DNA from: Bacteroidales bacterium
GTDB lineage: Bacteria > Bacteroidota > Bacteroidia > Bacteroidales > UBA932
Direction of reading: 5' to 3'
DNA length: 33,578 bases
NCBI GenBank assembly: GCA_017443845.1
Contig: JAFSXX010000001.1
Location: forward strand, 1-33,578
The translations under genes and the position numbers were made by a program. Within the stretch, counting starts at the first letter, position 1; the number at the start of each line of letters is the position of its first letter. Shown here piece by piece: positions 8,542 to 16,010 of the stretch. The notes under the pieces are model-generated. The model saw nothing but the letters and a program-made list of their open reading frames with translations. It was not told where the DNA came from and searched no databases.

Positions 8542-9306
8542 ATGAGCCCTGTATTCACAGCCTTGATGATTCCATTCCTGGGAACCGCCCTCGGTTCGGC
8601 TTTCGTCTTCTTTATGAAGAATGATATGCCGCTTCCGCTGAAAAAGGCCCTTCTGGGCTTTGCTTCAGGCGTTATGGTCGCGGCATCGGTCTGGTCGCTG
8701 CTGATTCCTTCGATGGAGATGGGGGAGGGCACGTCTGCCGTAATCCCGGCTGCGGTGGGGCTCCTGGCCGGTTTCGCGTTCCTTCTGCTGATAGACCGCG
8801 TCACGCCGCACATACACGCCTCGGGTGAGGCCGAAGGTCCCCGCAGCGGCCTCTCGCGCACCGCCAAGCTGGCCCTTGCCGTCACGATCCACAATTTCCC
8901 GGAGGGAATGGCGGTGGGCGTGGCTATTGCGGGAGCCCTTACGTCCGGATTCACTATGGCCGGTGCGATCGCCCTCTCGCTGGGAATCGCGATCCAGAAC
9001 ATTCCCGAAGGGGCGATAATCTCGATGCCCCTGCGCGCCGAGGGCAACAGCCGCCTCAAGTCCTTCTGGATCGGCGCCCTCAGCGGAGCCGTGGAGCCTG
9101 TCGGCGGCGCCCTGGTGCTCCTTCTGGCCTCGGCCGTCACGGGAATAATGCCCTACCTGCTCTCTTTCGCGGCGGGGGCGATGCTCTATGTGGTGGTAGA
9201 GGAACTCATTCCGGAGACCTCCGAGGGGGCCCATTCCAACATAGGTACGGTCGGCTTCGCCCTGGGTTTCGCACTGATGATGGTGCTCGACGTCGTTCTG
9301 GGCTGA
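8542..9306 (+). CDS. ZIP-family divalent metal transporter (ZupT-like)
   Basis: Inner-membrane metal ion importer of 254 residues, probably for zinc, iron or manganese. It has about eight transmembrane segments and the paired ZIP metal-site motifs HNFPEG (residues 117-122) and QNIPEG (152-157), followed by EPVGG (185-189) and a late VEELIPE. The short His-containing loop around PHIHASGE (89-96) fits the variable metal-binding loop. A GTG directly precedes the ATG at 8542; I take the ATG. Metal choice cannot be read from the sequence. No metal-responsive regulator is adjacent. Confidence 0.9.
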   Translation: MSPVFTALMIPFLGTALGSAFVFFMKNDMPLPLKKALLGFASGVMVAASVWSLLIPSMEMGEGTSAVIPAAVGLLAGFAFLLLIDRVTPHIHASGEAEGPRSGLSRTAKLALAVTIHNFPEGMAVGVAIAGALTSGFTMAGAIALSLGIAIQNIPEGAIISMPLRAEGNSRLKSFWIGALSGAVEPVGGALVLLLASAVTGIMPYLLSFAAGAMLYVVVEELIPETSEGAHSNIGTVGFALGFALMMVLDVVLG

Positions 9307-9356
9307 AAAATTCCCGAATTTTTTCAAAAAATTATTGCAATTCGATAAAACTTTAT

Positions 9357-9364
9357 TATATTTG
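9357..9364 (+). promoter_or_regulatory. -7 promoter element for the NfeD-like/flotillin operon
   Basis: TATATTTG matches the consensus and is 43 nt before the ATG at 9408. ATTG at 9334-9337 is a plausible -33 element (TTTG variant) with a 19-nt gap. An AT-rich near-palindrome (9317-9333) just upstream may terminate the ZIP transcript. Confidence 0.6.
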
Positions 9365-9407
9365 CATCAGCAAATAAGTTAACTCTAACCTCAAAAAATC
9401 GATTGCT

Positions 9408-10058
9408 ATGATAGAATGGTGGACTTCCCTTTCGCTCTTTATGAAAATCCTCTGGGCCATTACGCTGGCCTCTTCGCTGATTTTCATCATCCAGAGCGTG
9501 ATGACATTCATCGGTGCTGACGCGGGAGACGGCGGCATCGATACCGATTTCGGCGGAGCCGATGCCGGCGGTTTTGACGCCGGGGTTGACGGCGGTCTCG
9601 ATGCCGATACCTCCGGCGATGTCCCTGAGATGGGTAGCGGCCTGAATCTGCTGACCTTCCGCAACGCCGTCAATTTCTTCCTCGGCTTCGGCTGGACCGC
9701 GGTCCTCTTCGCGGACCAGATCAAATCCACGTTTTTGCTGATGCTGCTCGCTATCGTCGTCGGCATAGCCCTTGTCTTTGCCGTGATGTATCTCTTCAAA
9801 TGGCTCAACAGCATGCAGCAGACGGGTACCATCAACGTTTTCACCGCAGCCACGGGCTGCACCGGCAAGGTTTATCTGACCATCCCCGCCGCCCGAAGCG
9901 GCGAGGGCAAGGTGCAGATTACCATCAATAATTCTGTTCGCGAGTTCGATGCCCTGACCGACGGCGAGGCCCTTCCCACCGGCAGCAGCATCCGCGTGGT
10001 CGAGGCCATCGATGCGCATACCCTCCTGGTGGAGGGACAGGAATCCCTTATCGTATAA
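9408..10058 (+). CDS. NfeD/YqiJ-like membrane protein with OB-fold C-terminus
   Basis: Small membrane protein of 216 residues that probably partners the flotillin encoded 27 nt downstream, as NfeD/YqiJ proteins do in membrane microdomain systems. A transmembrane helix (about 10-35) is followed by a striking Gly/Asp-rich acidic stretch (about 37-72) and two more helices (about 85-130). The C-terminal beta-rich segment (about 140-216) resembles the OB-fold of NfeD proteins, with conserved-looking GCTGKVYLTIP and SIRVVEAIDAHTLLVE. The family call rests on topology, this C-terminal pattern and the flotillin neighbour rather than on a diagnostic motif. Confidence 0.72.
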   Translation: MIEWWTSLSLFMKILWAITLASSLIFIIQSVMTFIGADAGDGGIDTDFGGADAGGFDAGVDGGLDADTSGDVPEMGSGLNLLTFRNAVNFFLGFGWTAVLFADQIKSTFLLMLLAIVVGIALVFAVMYLFKWLNSMQQTGTINVFTAATGCTGKVYLTIPAARSGEGKVQITINNSVREFDALTDGEALPTGSSIRVVEAIDAHTLLVEGQESLIV

Positions 10059-10085
10059 AGACAATAATCAATAAAATCAGACAGT

Positions 10086-11474
10086 ATGCAACTCTATCTC
10101 ATTCTCATCATCGTCGTCGTGCTGTTCGTCACCTTCTCGGCGATCCTCAGACGCTACCGCAGGTGCCCGTCCGACAAGATCCTTGTGATCTACGGAAAGA
10201 CCGGCAAGAACAACTCGGCGAAGTGCATCCACGGAGGTGCGGCCTTCATCTGGCCCGTCTTCCAGAGCTACTCATACCTCGACCTGACCCCCATCAGCAT
10301 CGAGTGCAATCTGACCAATGCCCTTTCGAAGCAGAATATCCGCGTGGACGTGCCCTGCCGCTTCACCGTGGGTATCAGCACCGAGACCGACAGTATGACC
10401 AACGCCGCGGAGCGACTCCTGGGCCTCAATACCGAGGACATCCGCAACATCGCCACCGATATCCTCTTCGGACAGCTGCGTCTGGTCATCGCAACGATGG
10501 ATATCGAGGAGATCAACGCCGACCGCGACAAGTTCCTCGCCAATGTCTCCACCAATGTGGAGGCCGAGCTCCGCAAGATAGGTCTTAAGCTCATCAACGT
10601 CAATGTCACCGATATCCGCGACGAGTCCGGTTATATCGAGGCTCTCGGTAAGGAGGCTGCTGCAAAGGCTATCAACGACGCCAAGAAGAGCGTCGCCGAG
10701 CAGAACCGTTACGGTGAGACCGGAAAGGCTATGGCCGACAAGGATACCCGTGTCAACGTGGCTTCGGCCGATGCCGACGCCGTCAAGGGTGAGAACAACG
10801 CCAAGATCGAAATCGCCAACTCCGACGCTCTCCGCCGCGAAAAGCAGGCAGAGGCCGAGCGCCTGGCAGTAGCGGCCGAGAAGGTCCAGGCTGCGAAGGC
10901 CCTCGAAGAGGCATACAAGAGCGAGCGCGACGCCGAGCTTGCCCGTGCCGAGAGGGAGGAGGCTACGCAGAAGGCGAATATCGTGGTCGCTGCCCAGATC
11001 GAAAAGGAAAAGATGATAATCGCAGCCGAGGCGGAGGCAGAGAAGCTCCGCCGCGAGGCGAAGGGTGAGGCTGACGCCATTTTCGCAAGGATGGACGCCC
11101 AGGCGCGCGGTGCCTTCGAGATCCTCTCGAAGCAGGCGCAAGGTTTCAACCAGCTGGTCGCAGCGGCCGGCGGCGACGCCAGGGATGCCATCACGATGCT
11201 TATCTCCGACAAGCTCCCCGAGCTGGTCAAGACTCAGGTCGAGGCTGTCAAGGGCATCAAGATCGACAAGGTTACCGTCTGGGACGGCGGCAACGCCAAG
11301 GACGGAAAGACCGCTACTTCCAATTTCATCTCCGGCCTTATGGGTTCCGTCCCGCCGCTCCAGGACCTCTTCAATATGGCCGGAATGGAACTCCCTTCAT
11401 ACCTCAAGGGCAAGCCGGCCGAGGATGCGGCCCAGCCTGTGGAAGATGTGAAGGCCGAAAAGGTTGAGGAATAG
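10086..11474 (+). CDS. Flotillin-like SPFH-domain protein (YqiK/FloT type)
   Basis: Membrane-anchored scaffold protein of 462 residues that would oligomerise in membrane microdomains. An N-terminal hydrophobic anchor (about 2-22) is followed by an SPFH/Band 7 domain (about 25-195), including DVPCRFTVGI and VTDIRDESGYIEALGK. A long Ala/Glu/Lys-rich coiled coil (about 185-350) with alternating EAE and AEA repeats is typical of flotillins. The tail has the conserved DKLPELVKTQVEAVKGIKIDKVTVWDGG. It follows the NfeD-like gene in the order seen for YqiJ-YqiK systems. The Xre regulator gene starts 2 nt after its stop. Confidence 0.92.
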   Translation: MQLYLILIIVVVLFVTFSAILRRYRRCPSDKILVIYGKTGKNNSAKCIHGGAAFIWPVFQSYSYLDLTPISIECNLTNALSKQNIRVDVPCRFTVGISTETDSMTNAAERLLGLNTEDIRNIATDILFGQLRLVIATMDIEEINADRDKFLANVSTNVEAELRKIGLKLINVNVTDIRDESGYIEALGKEAAAKAINDAKKSVAEQNRYGETGKAMADKDTRVNVASADADAVKGENNAKIEIANSDALRREKQAEAERLAVAAEKVQAAKALEEAYKSERDAELARAEREEATQKANIVVAAQIEKEKMIIAAEAEAEKLRREAKGEADAIFARMDAQARGAFEILSKQAQGFNQLVAAAGGDARDAITMLISDKLPELVKTQVEAVKGIKIDKVTVWDGGNAKDGKTATSNFISGLMGSVPPLQDLFNMAGMELPSYLKGKPAEDAAQPVEDVKAEKVEE

Positions 11475-11476
11475 TC

Positions 11477-11683
11477 ATGTCTATAGTAATCAATATAGAT
11501 AAACTGATCCTGCGCCGGATGACCTCCCGCGAACTCGCCGCCAAGACGGGGATTTCGGAAGCCAATCTTTCGATCCTCAAGACGGGCAAGGCGAAAGCCG
11601 TCAGGCTCTCGACCCTCGAGAACCTGTGCAAGGCCCTCGACTGCCAGCCGGGAGATATCCTGGAGTATGTCCCGGACGAGTAA
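11477..11683 (+). CDS. Small Xre/Cro-CI-type helix-turn-helix regulator
   Basis: A 68-residue protein that is essentially one helix-turn-helix domain (about 14-62): SRELAAKTGISEANLSILKTG supplies the two DNA-contact helices and RLSTLENLCKALDCQPGDILEY the C-terminal helices. It resembles stand-alone YozG-type Xre proteins. The start is 2 nt after the flotillin stop, so translation is probably coupled. It may regulate its own operon or the dsbD gene downstream, whose upstream region carries two related inverted repeats; that link is only positional. Confidence 0.85.
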   Translation: MSIVINIDKLILRRMTSRELAAKTGISEANLSILKTGKAKAVRLSTLENLCKALDCQPGDILEYVPDE

Positions 11684-11708
11684 TCTGCGGAACCCTTCCT
11701 GCAACTTT

Positions 11709-11752
11709 GGCCACGAAATGAAAGAACAAGGCTTTTCTTTCATTTCGTGGCC
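11709..11752 (+). terminator. Long inverted repeat, probable terminator (copy 1 of paired hairpins)
   Basis: GGCCACGAAATGAAAG (11709-11724) pairs perfectly over 16 bp with its reverse complement at 11737-11752, leaving a 12-nt loop and followed by TTGTTTT. It ends the flotillin/Xre unit. The same arm sequence recurs at 11781-11823, which is unusual for a plain terminator. Confidence 0.7.
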
Positions 11753-11780
11753 TTGTTTTCAGCCTTTCCGCCCTTTTTGA

Positions 11781-11823
11781 GGCCACGAGATGAAAACAGA
11801 GATCCTTATATTCATTTCGTGGC
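11781..11823. repeat. Second copy of the GGCCACGAAATGAA inverted repeat
   Basis: GCCACGAGATGAA (11782-11794) pairs with TTCATTTCGTGGC (11811-11823) with one G-U pair. The arms match those of the hairpin at 11709-11752. No U tract follows; an A-rich run (11828-11835) and the dsbD promoter do. The four arms can pair in alternative combinations. Confidence 0.7.
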
Positions 11824-11856
11824 ATCGAAAAAAAAGGGGGAAAACCGATTAATTTG

Positions 11857-11864
11857 TATATTTG
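11857..11864 (+). promoter_or_regulatory. -7 promoter element for dsbD
   Basis: TATATTTG matches TAnnTTTG and lies 34 nt before the ATG at 11899. It supports that start over the upstream in-frame TTG at 11854. Confidence 0.62.
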
Positions 11865-11898
11865 TCGGCAATCATTTAATAACAAAGACTTATACCTT

Positions 11899-13920
11899 AT
11901 GAAATTCCTGAAACTTCTCTTTCTGTCCCTTCTGGTGGCCGTCCCTGCTTTCGGCCAGATGAGTCAGCCGGTCTCCTGGAAGGCCGAGGCCGTAAAGGTC
12001 GAAGGCAATGTTTACGAAATCCGTGCGACAGGTACCATTGCCGGCGACTGGCATATCTACGACCTGACCGACTATGGCGACAGCGGCCCCAACGGCACCA
12101 TACTGACCGTCGATGCGGCGGATAAGGTCAATCTTGTCGGCGATCCCTATATCGCGTCGGAGACCCATAAAGGTTTCGACGAAGTCTTCGAGGTGGAAAT
12201 CGGCACCTGCGACAGCCCGGTGGTGATTTGCCAGAAAGTGGAATTGCTTCAGGGAAACGAAGTGACGGTTCCCGTTACGGTCGAATGGCAGGCCTGCAAC
12301 GATGAGAATTGCATTCCGCCGGAAGATTTTACGATGGATGTGACCCTGCCCGCCGGCGAGGGACTCCCCGTGGTATCGCAGGCCGATACCGCCGATGACC
12401 CTAATGCCACCGCTCCCGGCGAGGGCAAGTCCATCTGGGGCCTGATCCTGGAGGCTATAGCTTGGGGATTCGTAGCCCTTCTGACCCCCTGCGTCTTCCC
12501 GATGATCCCGATGACGGTGAGCTTCTTCCTCAAGCAGAACCAGGCAGCTGAGGGTGAGGAGAAGAAGAAAGGCCGCGGCAAGTGGCTCGCGAGCGTCTTC
12601 GGCCTCTCGATAGTGGCGCTCTATACCATCCCCATCGCGGTCATCATCCTGATTACATATTTCGCCGGAGGTGCGACCATTACGGCCGACATTTTCAACT
12701 GGCTGGCTACCCACTGGCTGCCCAATATCATCTTCTTCCTGATATTCATGATTTTCGCGGCATCGTTCTTCGGCGCCTTCGAAATCACCCTGCCCAGCAA
12801 GTGGCTCAACAAGTCGGACGAGAATTCCAACAAGGGAGGCCTCGCAGGCGTCTTCTTCGTGGCCCTGACCCTCGTGCTGGTATCGTTCTCGTGTACGGGT
12901 CCCATAGTGGGTTCGGTGCTTATCAAGAGTACGCAGGGCCAGTTTTGGGAGCCCATCATTACGATGCTCGCCTTCTCGATAGCCTTCGCCCTGCCGTTCA
13001 CCCTCCTGGCATTCGCCCCGTCGCTTCTTGACAAGCTGCCCAAGTCCGGCGGATGGCTCAACAGCGTCAAGGTGGTCCTGGGCTTCGTCGAGGTAGCTCT
13101 CGGCTTCAAATTCCTGAGCGTCGCCGACCAGACCTATCACTGGGGCCTGCTCGACCGCGAGGTATATCTGGCAATCTGGATCGTAGTCTTCACCCTTCTG
13201 GGACTCTACCTGCTCGGCAAGATCCGCTTCGAGATGGATTCTCCCGTCCAGCACCTGAGCGTCTTCCGCCTCATCCTGGTCATCATCGATTTCACTTTCG
13301 TGGTCTATATGATTCCGGGAATGTGGGGCGCGCCGCTGAAAGCCCTCTCCGGCTATCTGCCGCCCATTACGACGCAGGATTTCGTGCTCGATCAGGCGCA
13401 GCATTCAGCAGGCGGACCGACATATATAGTGGGTCAGGCTCAGGAGGATGAGTACGGCCTGCCTGCCGACCGCAAATATGCCGATTTCCTCCATCTGCCC
13501 TATGACATCCCCGCTTTCTTCGATTATGAGGAGGCCCGCGCTTACGCGGCGAAGGTAGGCAAGCCGATGCTCATCGACTTCACCGGCCACGGCTGCGTCA
13601 ACTGCCGCGAGATGGAGTCCCGTGTCTGGAGCGATCCCCGCGTGCTCAAGCTGATGAAGAACGACTATGTGGTCTGCTCGCTCTACGGCGACGACAAGAA
13701 GGTCCTCGACAAGGAGGATTGGGTGACCACTCCGGAGGGCAAGGTCCTCAAGAGCCTTGGCAAGATCAATTCATACTTCGTGATGAACCGCTATCACGTG
13801 AACGCCCAGCCTTACTACGCCATCATCGACCCCGTGACAGAAAAGCACAAGGTACCCTCGCGCAGTTACAATCTGGATGTCGATGAGTATGTGGCGTTCC
13901 TCGAAAAGGGCCTCGAATAG
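11899..13920 (+). CDS. dsbD: Thiol:disulfide interchange protein DsbD
   Basis: Inner-membrane protein of 673 residues that moves electrons from cytoplasmic thioredoxin to periplasmic thiol proteins. A signal peptide (1-20) precedes the periplasmic alpha domain (about 22-150), whose cysteine pair appears as Cys133/Cys138 in ACNDENCIPPEDF. The eight-helix beta domain (about 180-490) carries Cys198 in LTPCVFPMIPMTVSFF and Cys332 in SFSCTGPIVG. The C-terminal thioredoxin-like gamma domain has the redox motif CVNC (566-569) in GHGCVNCREME. All six redox cysteines are present, so it should be functional. The ATG at 11899 begins a clean signal peptide. Its stop is only 10 nt from the stop of the convergent glycosyltransferase gene, with no visible terminator between. 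Confidence 0.95.
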   Translation: MKFLKLLFLSLLVAVPAFGQMSQPVSWKAEAVKVEGNVYEIRATGTIAGDWHIYDLTDYGDSGPNGTILTVDAADKVNLVGDPYIASETHKGFDEVFEVEIGTCDSPVVICQKVELLQGNEVTVPVTVEWQACNDENCIPPEDFTMDVTLPAGEGLPVVSQADTADDPNATAPGEGKSIWGLILEAIAWGFVALLTPCVFPMIPMTVSFFLKQNQAAEGEEKKKGRGKWLASVFGLSIVALYTIPIAVIILITYFAGGATITADIFNWLATHWLPNIIFFLIFMIFAASFFGAFEITLPSKWLNKSDENSNKGGLAGVFFVALTLVLVSFSCTGPIVGSVLIKSTQGQFWEPIITMLAFSIAFALPFTLLAFAPSLLDKLPKSGGWLNSVKVVLGFVEVALGFKFLSVADQTYHWGLLDREVYLAIWIVVFTLLGLYLLGKIRFEMDSPVQHLSVFRLILVIIDFTFVVYMIPGMWGAPLKALSGYLPPITTQDFVLDQAQHSAGGPTYIVGQAQEDEYGLPADRKYADFLHLPYDIPAFFDYEEARAYAAKVGKPMLIDFTGHGCVNCREMESRVWSDPRVLKLMKNDYVVCSLYGDDKKVLDKEDWVTTPEGKVLKSLGKINSYFVMNRYHVNAQPYYAIIDPVTEKHKVPSRSYNLDVDEYVAFLEKGLE

Positions 13921-13930
13921 TCAGGCCCTT

Positions 13931-15088
13931 CTATCCGAGCTTTGTTGCTGCCGCTGATTCGAACATTCCGATCAGCGCCGTGATCGATTTGGATATGTCG
14001 TATTCTTCGGTGGATTCGGCATATTTCCAGCCCATTTCCTGACGCTCCACGGGGTGGTCGAGCCAGTAGTCGATACACTCGGCCAGAGCCTTCGCGTCCT
14101 TGGTGGGGAAGAGGCTGCGCTCGTCCAGGGCGAATTGCGAGGTGGCCGTGAGGTTGCCCTCGGCAATGATGGGCACCACGGCCTGCTGGAGCGCTTCGAG
14201 GGCCGAAAGACCCTCCACTTCGACCGTCGCGCAGTGGATGTAGAGATCGGCTTTCGCCGCCAGTTCCCTCAGGCCGTCGCGGTCGTGGAACCTGAAGATC
14301 GGTTCATAAGCCACGATGCCTTCGTCGTAAATGGCCTTGGCCCTCGCCTTGATGGCCTCCGCCTCGGGGCCGCGCCCGGCGAAGTAGAGCTGTATCCGCT
14401 TGGCATATTTCGAGTATTTCATAGCCTCAAGCAGGGTAGGCTGGTCCTTCTCAACTGCCAGACGGCCGATGCAGACTATGAGGAAAGGCCTCTCGGGATC
14501 GTCCGGAACTTCCCTGGGGCGGACAACCTTATCCGGGATGATGCCGTTGGAAATCAGGTGCAGCCGCGCCTTGAATCCGAAAGACTTGAGCCTTTCCATC
14601 ACATTCTCCGTGGGGCACTGGATATCGGTGCAGTAATTGAAAACCGTATCTCTCCAGAGACGGAGGGTGTTCGAGTTCAGGAACTTCCAGTCGCCGAGAT
14701 TGATGGAGCAGAAGAGATTCTCCGGATGCAGGTGATATGTTCCGGTGCAGGGGACCCCGAGCCTCCTGGCGATGCGCGCCGTCACCATCTCGATGATGAA
14801 AGGCTCCTCCAGATGTACCACGTCGGCCCATTTGACGGCCTCCTCGATTATCTTGAAATCGGTCTTTGCGAACTTATACCCGTGCGACTGGATCAGCCCG
14901 TCGAAAACGGGAACCCTGAAATCCTTCAGCACATAATCGGGCTGCGGCTCCTCGGCCTCGTGATTGCGGCCCGAAAGCACCCTCACATCCACACCCGCTT
15001 CCTTCAAGAATTTGACGGTTCGCCTTGCCGAAGCGGAAAGTCCATTCCCCGGTGCATAGAAATTATTAACTACGAACAGAACTTTCAT
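13931..15088 (-). CDS. Family 4 glycosyltransferase
   Basis: Cytoplasmic or membrane-associated GT-B glycosyltransferase of 385 residues, probably acting on a glycolipid or surface polysaccharide. The N-terminal Rossmann part begins MKVLFVVNNFYAPGNGLSAS, and the C-terminal nucleotide-sugar domain has CIGRLAVEKDQPTLLEAM, LYFAGRGPE and the acidic site VEVEGLSALEALQQAVVPI, as in GT4 enzymes. I chose the ATG at 15088 because it begins directly at the first beta strand. An ATG at 15109 (MSKYKVF extension) is possible, and the longer open frame upstream runs through a palindromic element and is not coding. Donor and acceptor are unknown. It follows the PCMD gene on the same strand, with the palindrome between them. 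Confidence 0.85.
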   Translation of the reverse strand: MKVLFVVNNFYAPGNGLSASARRTVKFLKEAGVDVRVLSGRNHEAEEPQPDYVLKDFRVPVFDGLIQSHGYKFAKTDFKIIEEAVKWADVVHLEEPFIIEMVTARIARRLGVPCTGTYHLHPENLFCSINLGDWKFLNSNTLRLWRDTVFNYCTDIQCPTENVMERLKSFGFKARLHLISNGIIPDKVVRPREVPDDPERPFLIVCIGRLAVEKDQPTLLEAMKYSKYAKRIQLYFAGRGPEAEAIKARAKAIYDEGIVAYEPIFRFHDRDGLRELAAKADLYIHCATVEVEGLSALEALQQAVVPIIAEGNLTATSQFALDERSLFPTKDAKALAECIDYWLDHPVERQEMGWKYAESTEEYDISKSITALIGMFESAAATKLG

Positions 15089-15104
15089 AAAAACTTTGTA
15101 CTTA

Positions 15105-15226
15105 GACATCTTGCAGTCGGAGACGACATTACCTCCTGAAAAGTGTGCGCCCCCGGCACACGGGGAGGGGCCCACGAAGTGGGAGGGCCTTTTCAGGAGG
15201 TAATGTCGCGGAGACGTAAAGATGTC
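15105..15226. repeat. Complex palindromic element with nested hairpins
   Basis: CGACATTACCTCCTGAAAAG (15124-15143) is an exact inverted copy of 15189-15208. Outside it, GACATCTT (15105-15112) pairs with AAGATGTC (15219-15226). Inside the 45-nt centre are two small hairpins: TGTGC/GCACA (15144-15148 with 15156-15160) and CCCAC/GTGGG (15171-15175 with 15179-15183). The whole can fold into a long stem ending in two hairpins, a cruciform-like unit filling the gap between the PCMD and glycosyltransferase genes. It could be a repeated intergenic element, a miniature mobile element or an mRNA-processing or termination structure. There is no U tract in either direction. Confidence 0.8.
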
Positions 15227-15234
15227 GTCATAAA

Positions 15235-16008
15235 TCAATAATTAAACTTCAATTCATCCAGATACAATACGCTTCCGCTGGCTCCGGTGAAATAGGCACC
15301 GAGCCTGCTGGCAGCGGCATTGATGACGGCGTATGAAGGCGTCTTCGAGCTTCGGTACTCCAGCGGTATCTCGAACCTCACATAACCTTCTGTGCCCTTC
15401 TCTATGATCAGCTCGGCCCTTCCGATGACGTGCGGATCGGTAGCGCCGTCGATGAACTCCTCATTGTTGGTCACAACGTGATATGGCTTGTCCCAGTCCG
15501 TCAGTATGATCTCCACGCGCCCCTTGTCCATCTGTCCCTTTAGCCCGTCATAGGGCGGCTTGGTAAAATTGATCTTCCTGGGAATGTAATGGTAGTAACC
15601 CGAGAGGCTCTTCGGCCTTGCCCTGAAAGGCACTCCCATATTCATCTCGGCGCCGGAAAAGTCCACTACCCGCACGAATTCCCCGGTGTAGATATTCCCC
15701 GCCACGAAGGCCCAGAGCACCTTGGTGCTGGTGATCTTTGCGGCGGCCTTGCCCTCACCCTCGACGGCGAGATGCTTATACTCGGGCTGGGTGCCGTTCA
15801 CCCCGAGGATACTCAACCCCTTGTTGGCGCTGTCCCACACCTTCTGCGCGGCGGAAGCCCCCTTGGGATTCGGCATCCAGGCTCCTGAAACCTTCGACCA
15901 GCGGTCGAAATCCATATTGTAGATCTGCGGCCCCTCCTGCGCCCGCAGGCAGAAGCCTTCAAGAAGAATCAAAATGAGGGGAAGGGTTATTTTAATTCCG
16001 TGATCCAT
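15235..16008 (-). CDS. PCMD-domain exported protein
   Basis: Exported protein of 257 residues. A signal peptide (about 1-23) is followed by a PCMD (putative carbohydrate metabolism) domain filling the rest: it opens with IYNMDFDRWSKVSGAWMPNP, continues through VPFRARPKSLSGYYHYIPRKIN and closes with a YLDELKFNY strand. The beta-sandwich jelly-roll pattern is known in Bacteroidota surface glycan loci, but no activity is established. The ATG at 16008 lies 2 nt after the esterase stop and starts a good signal peptide; the longer open frame upstream overlaps the esterase and is not needed. It is probably translated from the same mRNA as the esterase. Confidence 0.82.
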   Translation of the reverse strand: MDHGIKITLPLILILLEGFCLRAQEGPQIYNMDFDRWSKVSGAWMPNPKGASAAQKVWDSANKGLSILGVNGTQPEYKHLAVEGEGKAAAKITSTKVLWAFVAGNIYTGEFVRVVDFSGAEMNMGVPFRARPKSLSGYYHYIPRKINFTKPPYDGLKGQMDKGRVEIILTDWDKPYHVVTNNEEFIDGATDPHVIGRAELIIEKGTEGYVRFEIPLEYRSSKTPSYAVINAAASRLGAYFTGASGSVLYLDELKFNY

Positions 16009-16010
16009 AG

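Noticed and set aside
8665-9327. Long minus-strand frames opposite the ZIP transporter
   Set aside because: Charged His/Arg/Gly-rich products mirroring a membrane protein gene; the plus strand has HNFPEG and QNIPEG.
10272-11141. 289-codon minus-strand frame opposite the flotillin gene
   Set aside because: Leu/Val/Gly-rich mirror of a coiled-coil gene, with no promoter or family pattern.
11890-13404. 504-codon open frame on the minus strand opposite dsbD
   Set aside because: It is antisense to a gene with all DsbD redox motifs; the product has highly charged, non-family composition typical of the complement of a GC-rich gene.
14054-15139. 361-codon plus-strand frame opposite the glycosyltransferase
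   Set aside because: The minus strand carries clear GT4 motifs; the plus-strand frame runs through the palindromic element and shows no domain.
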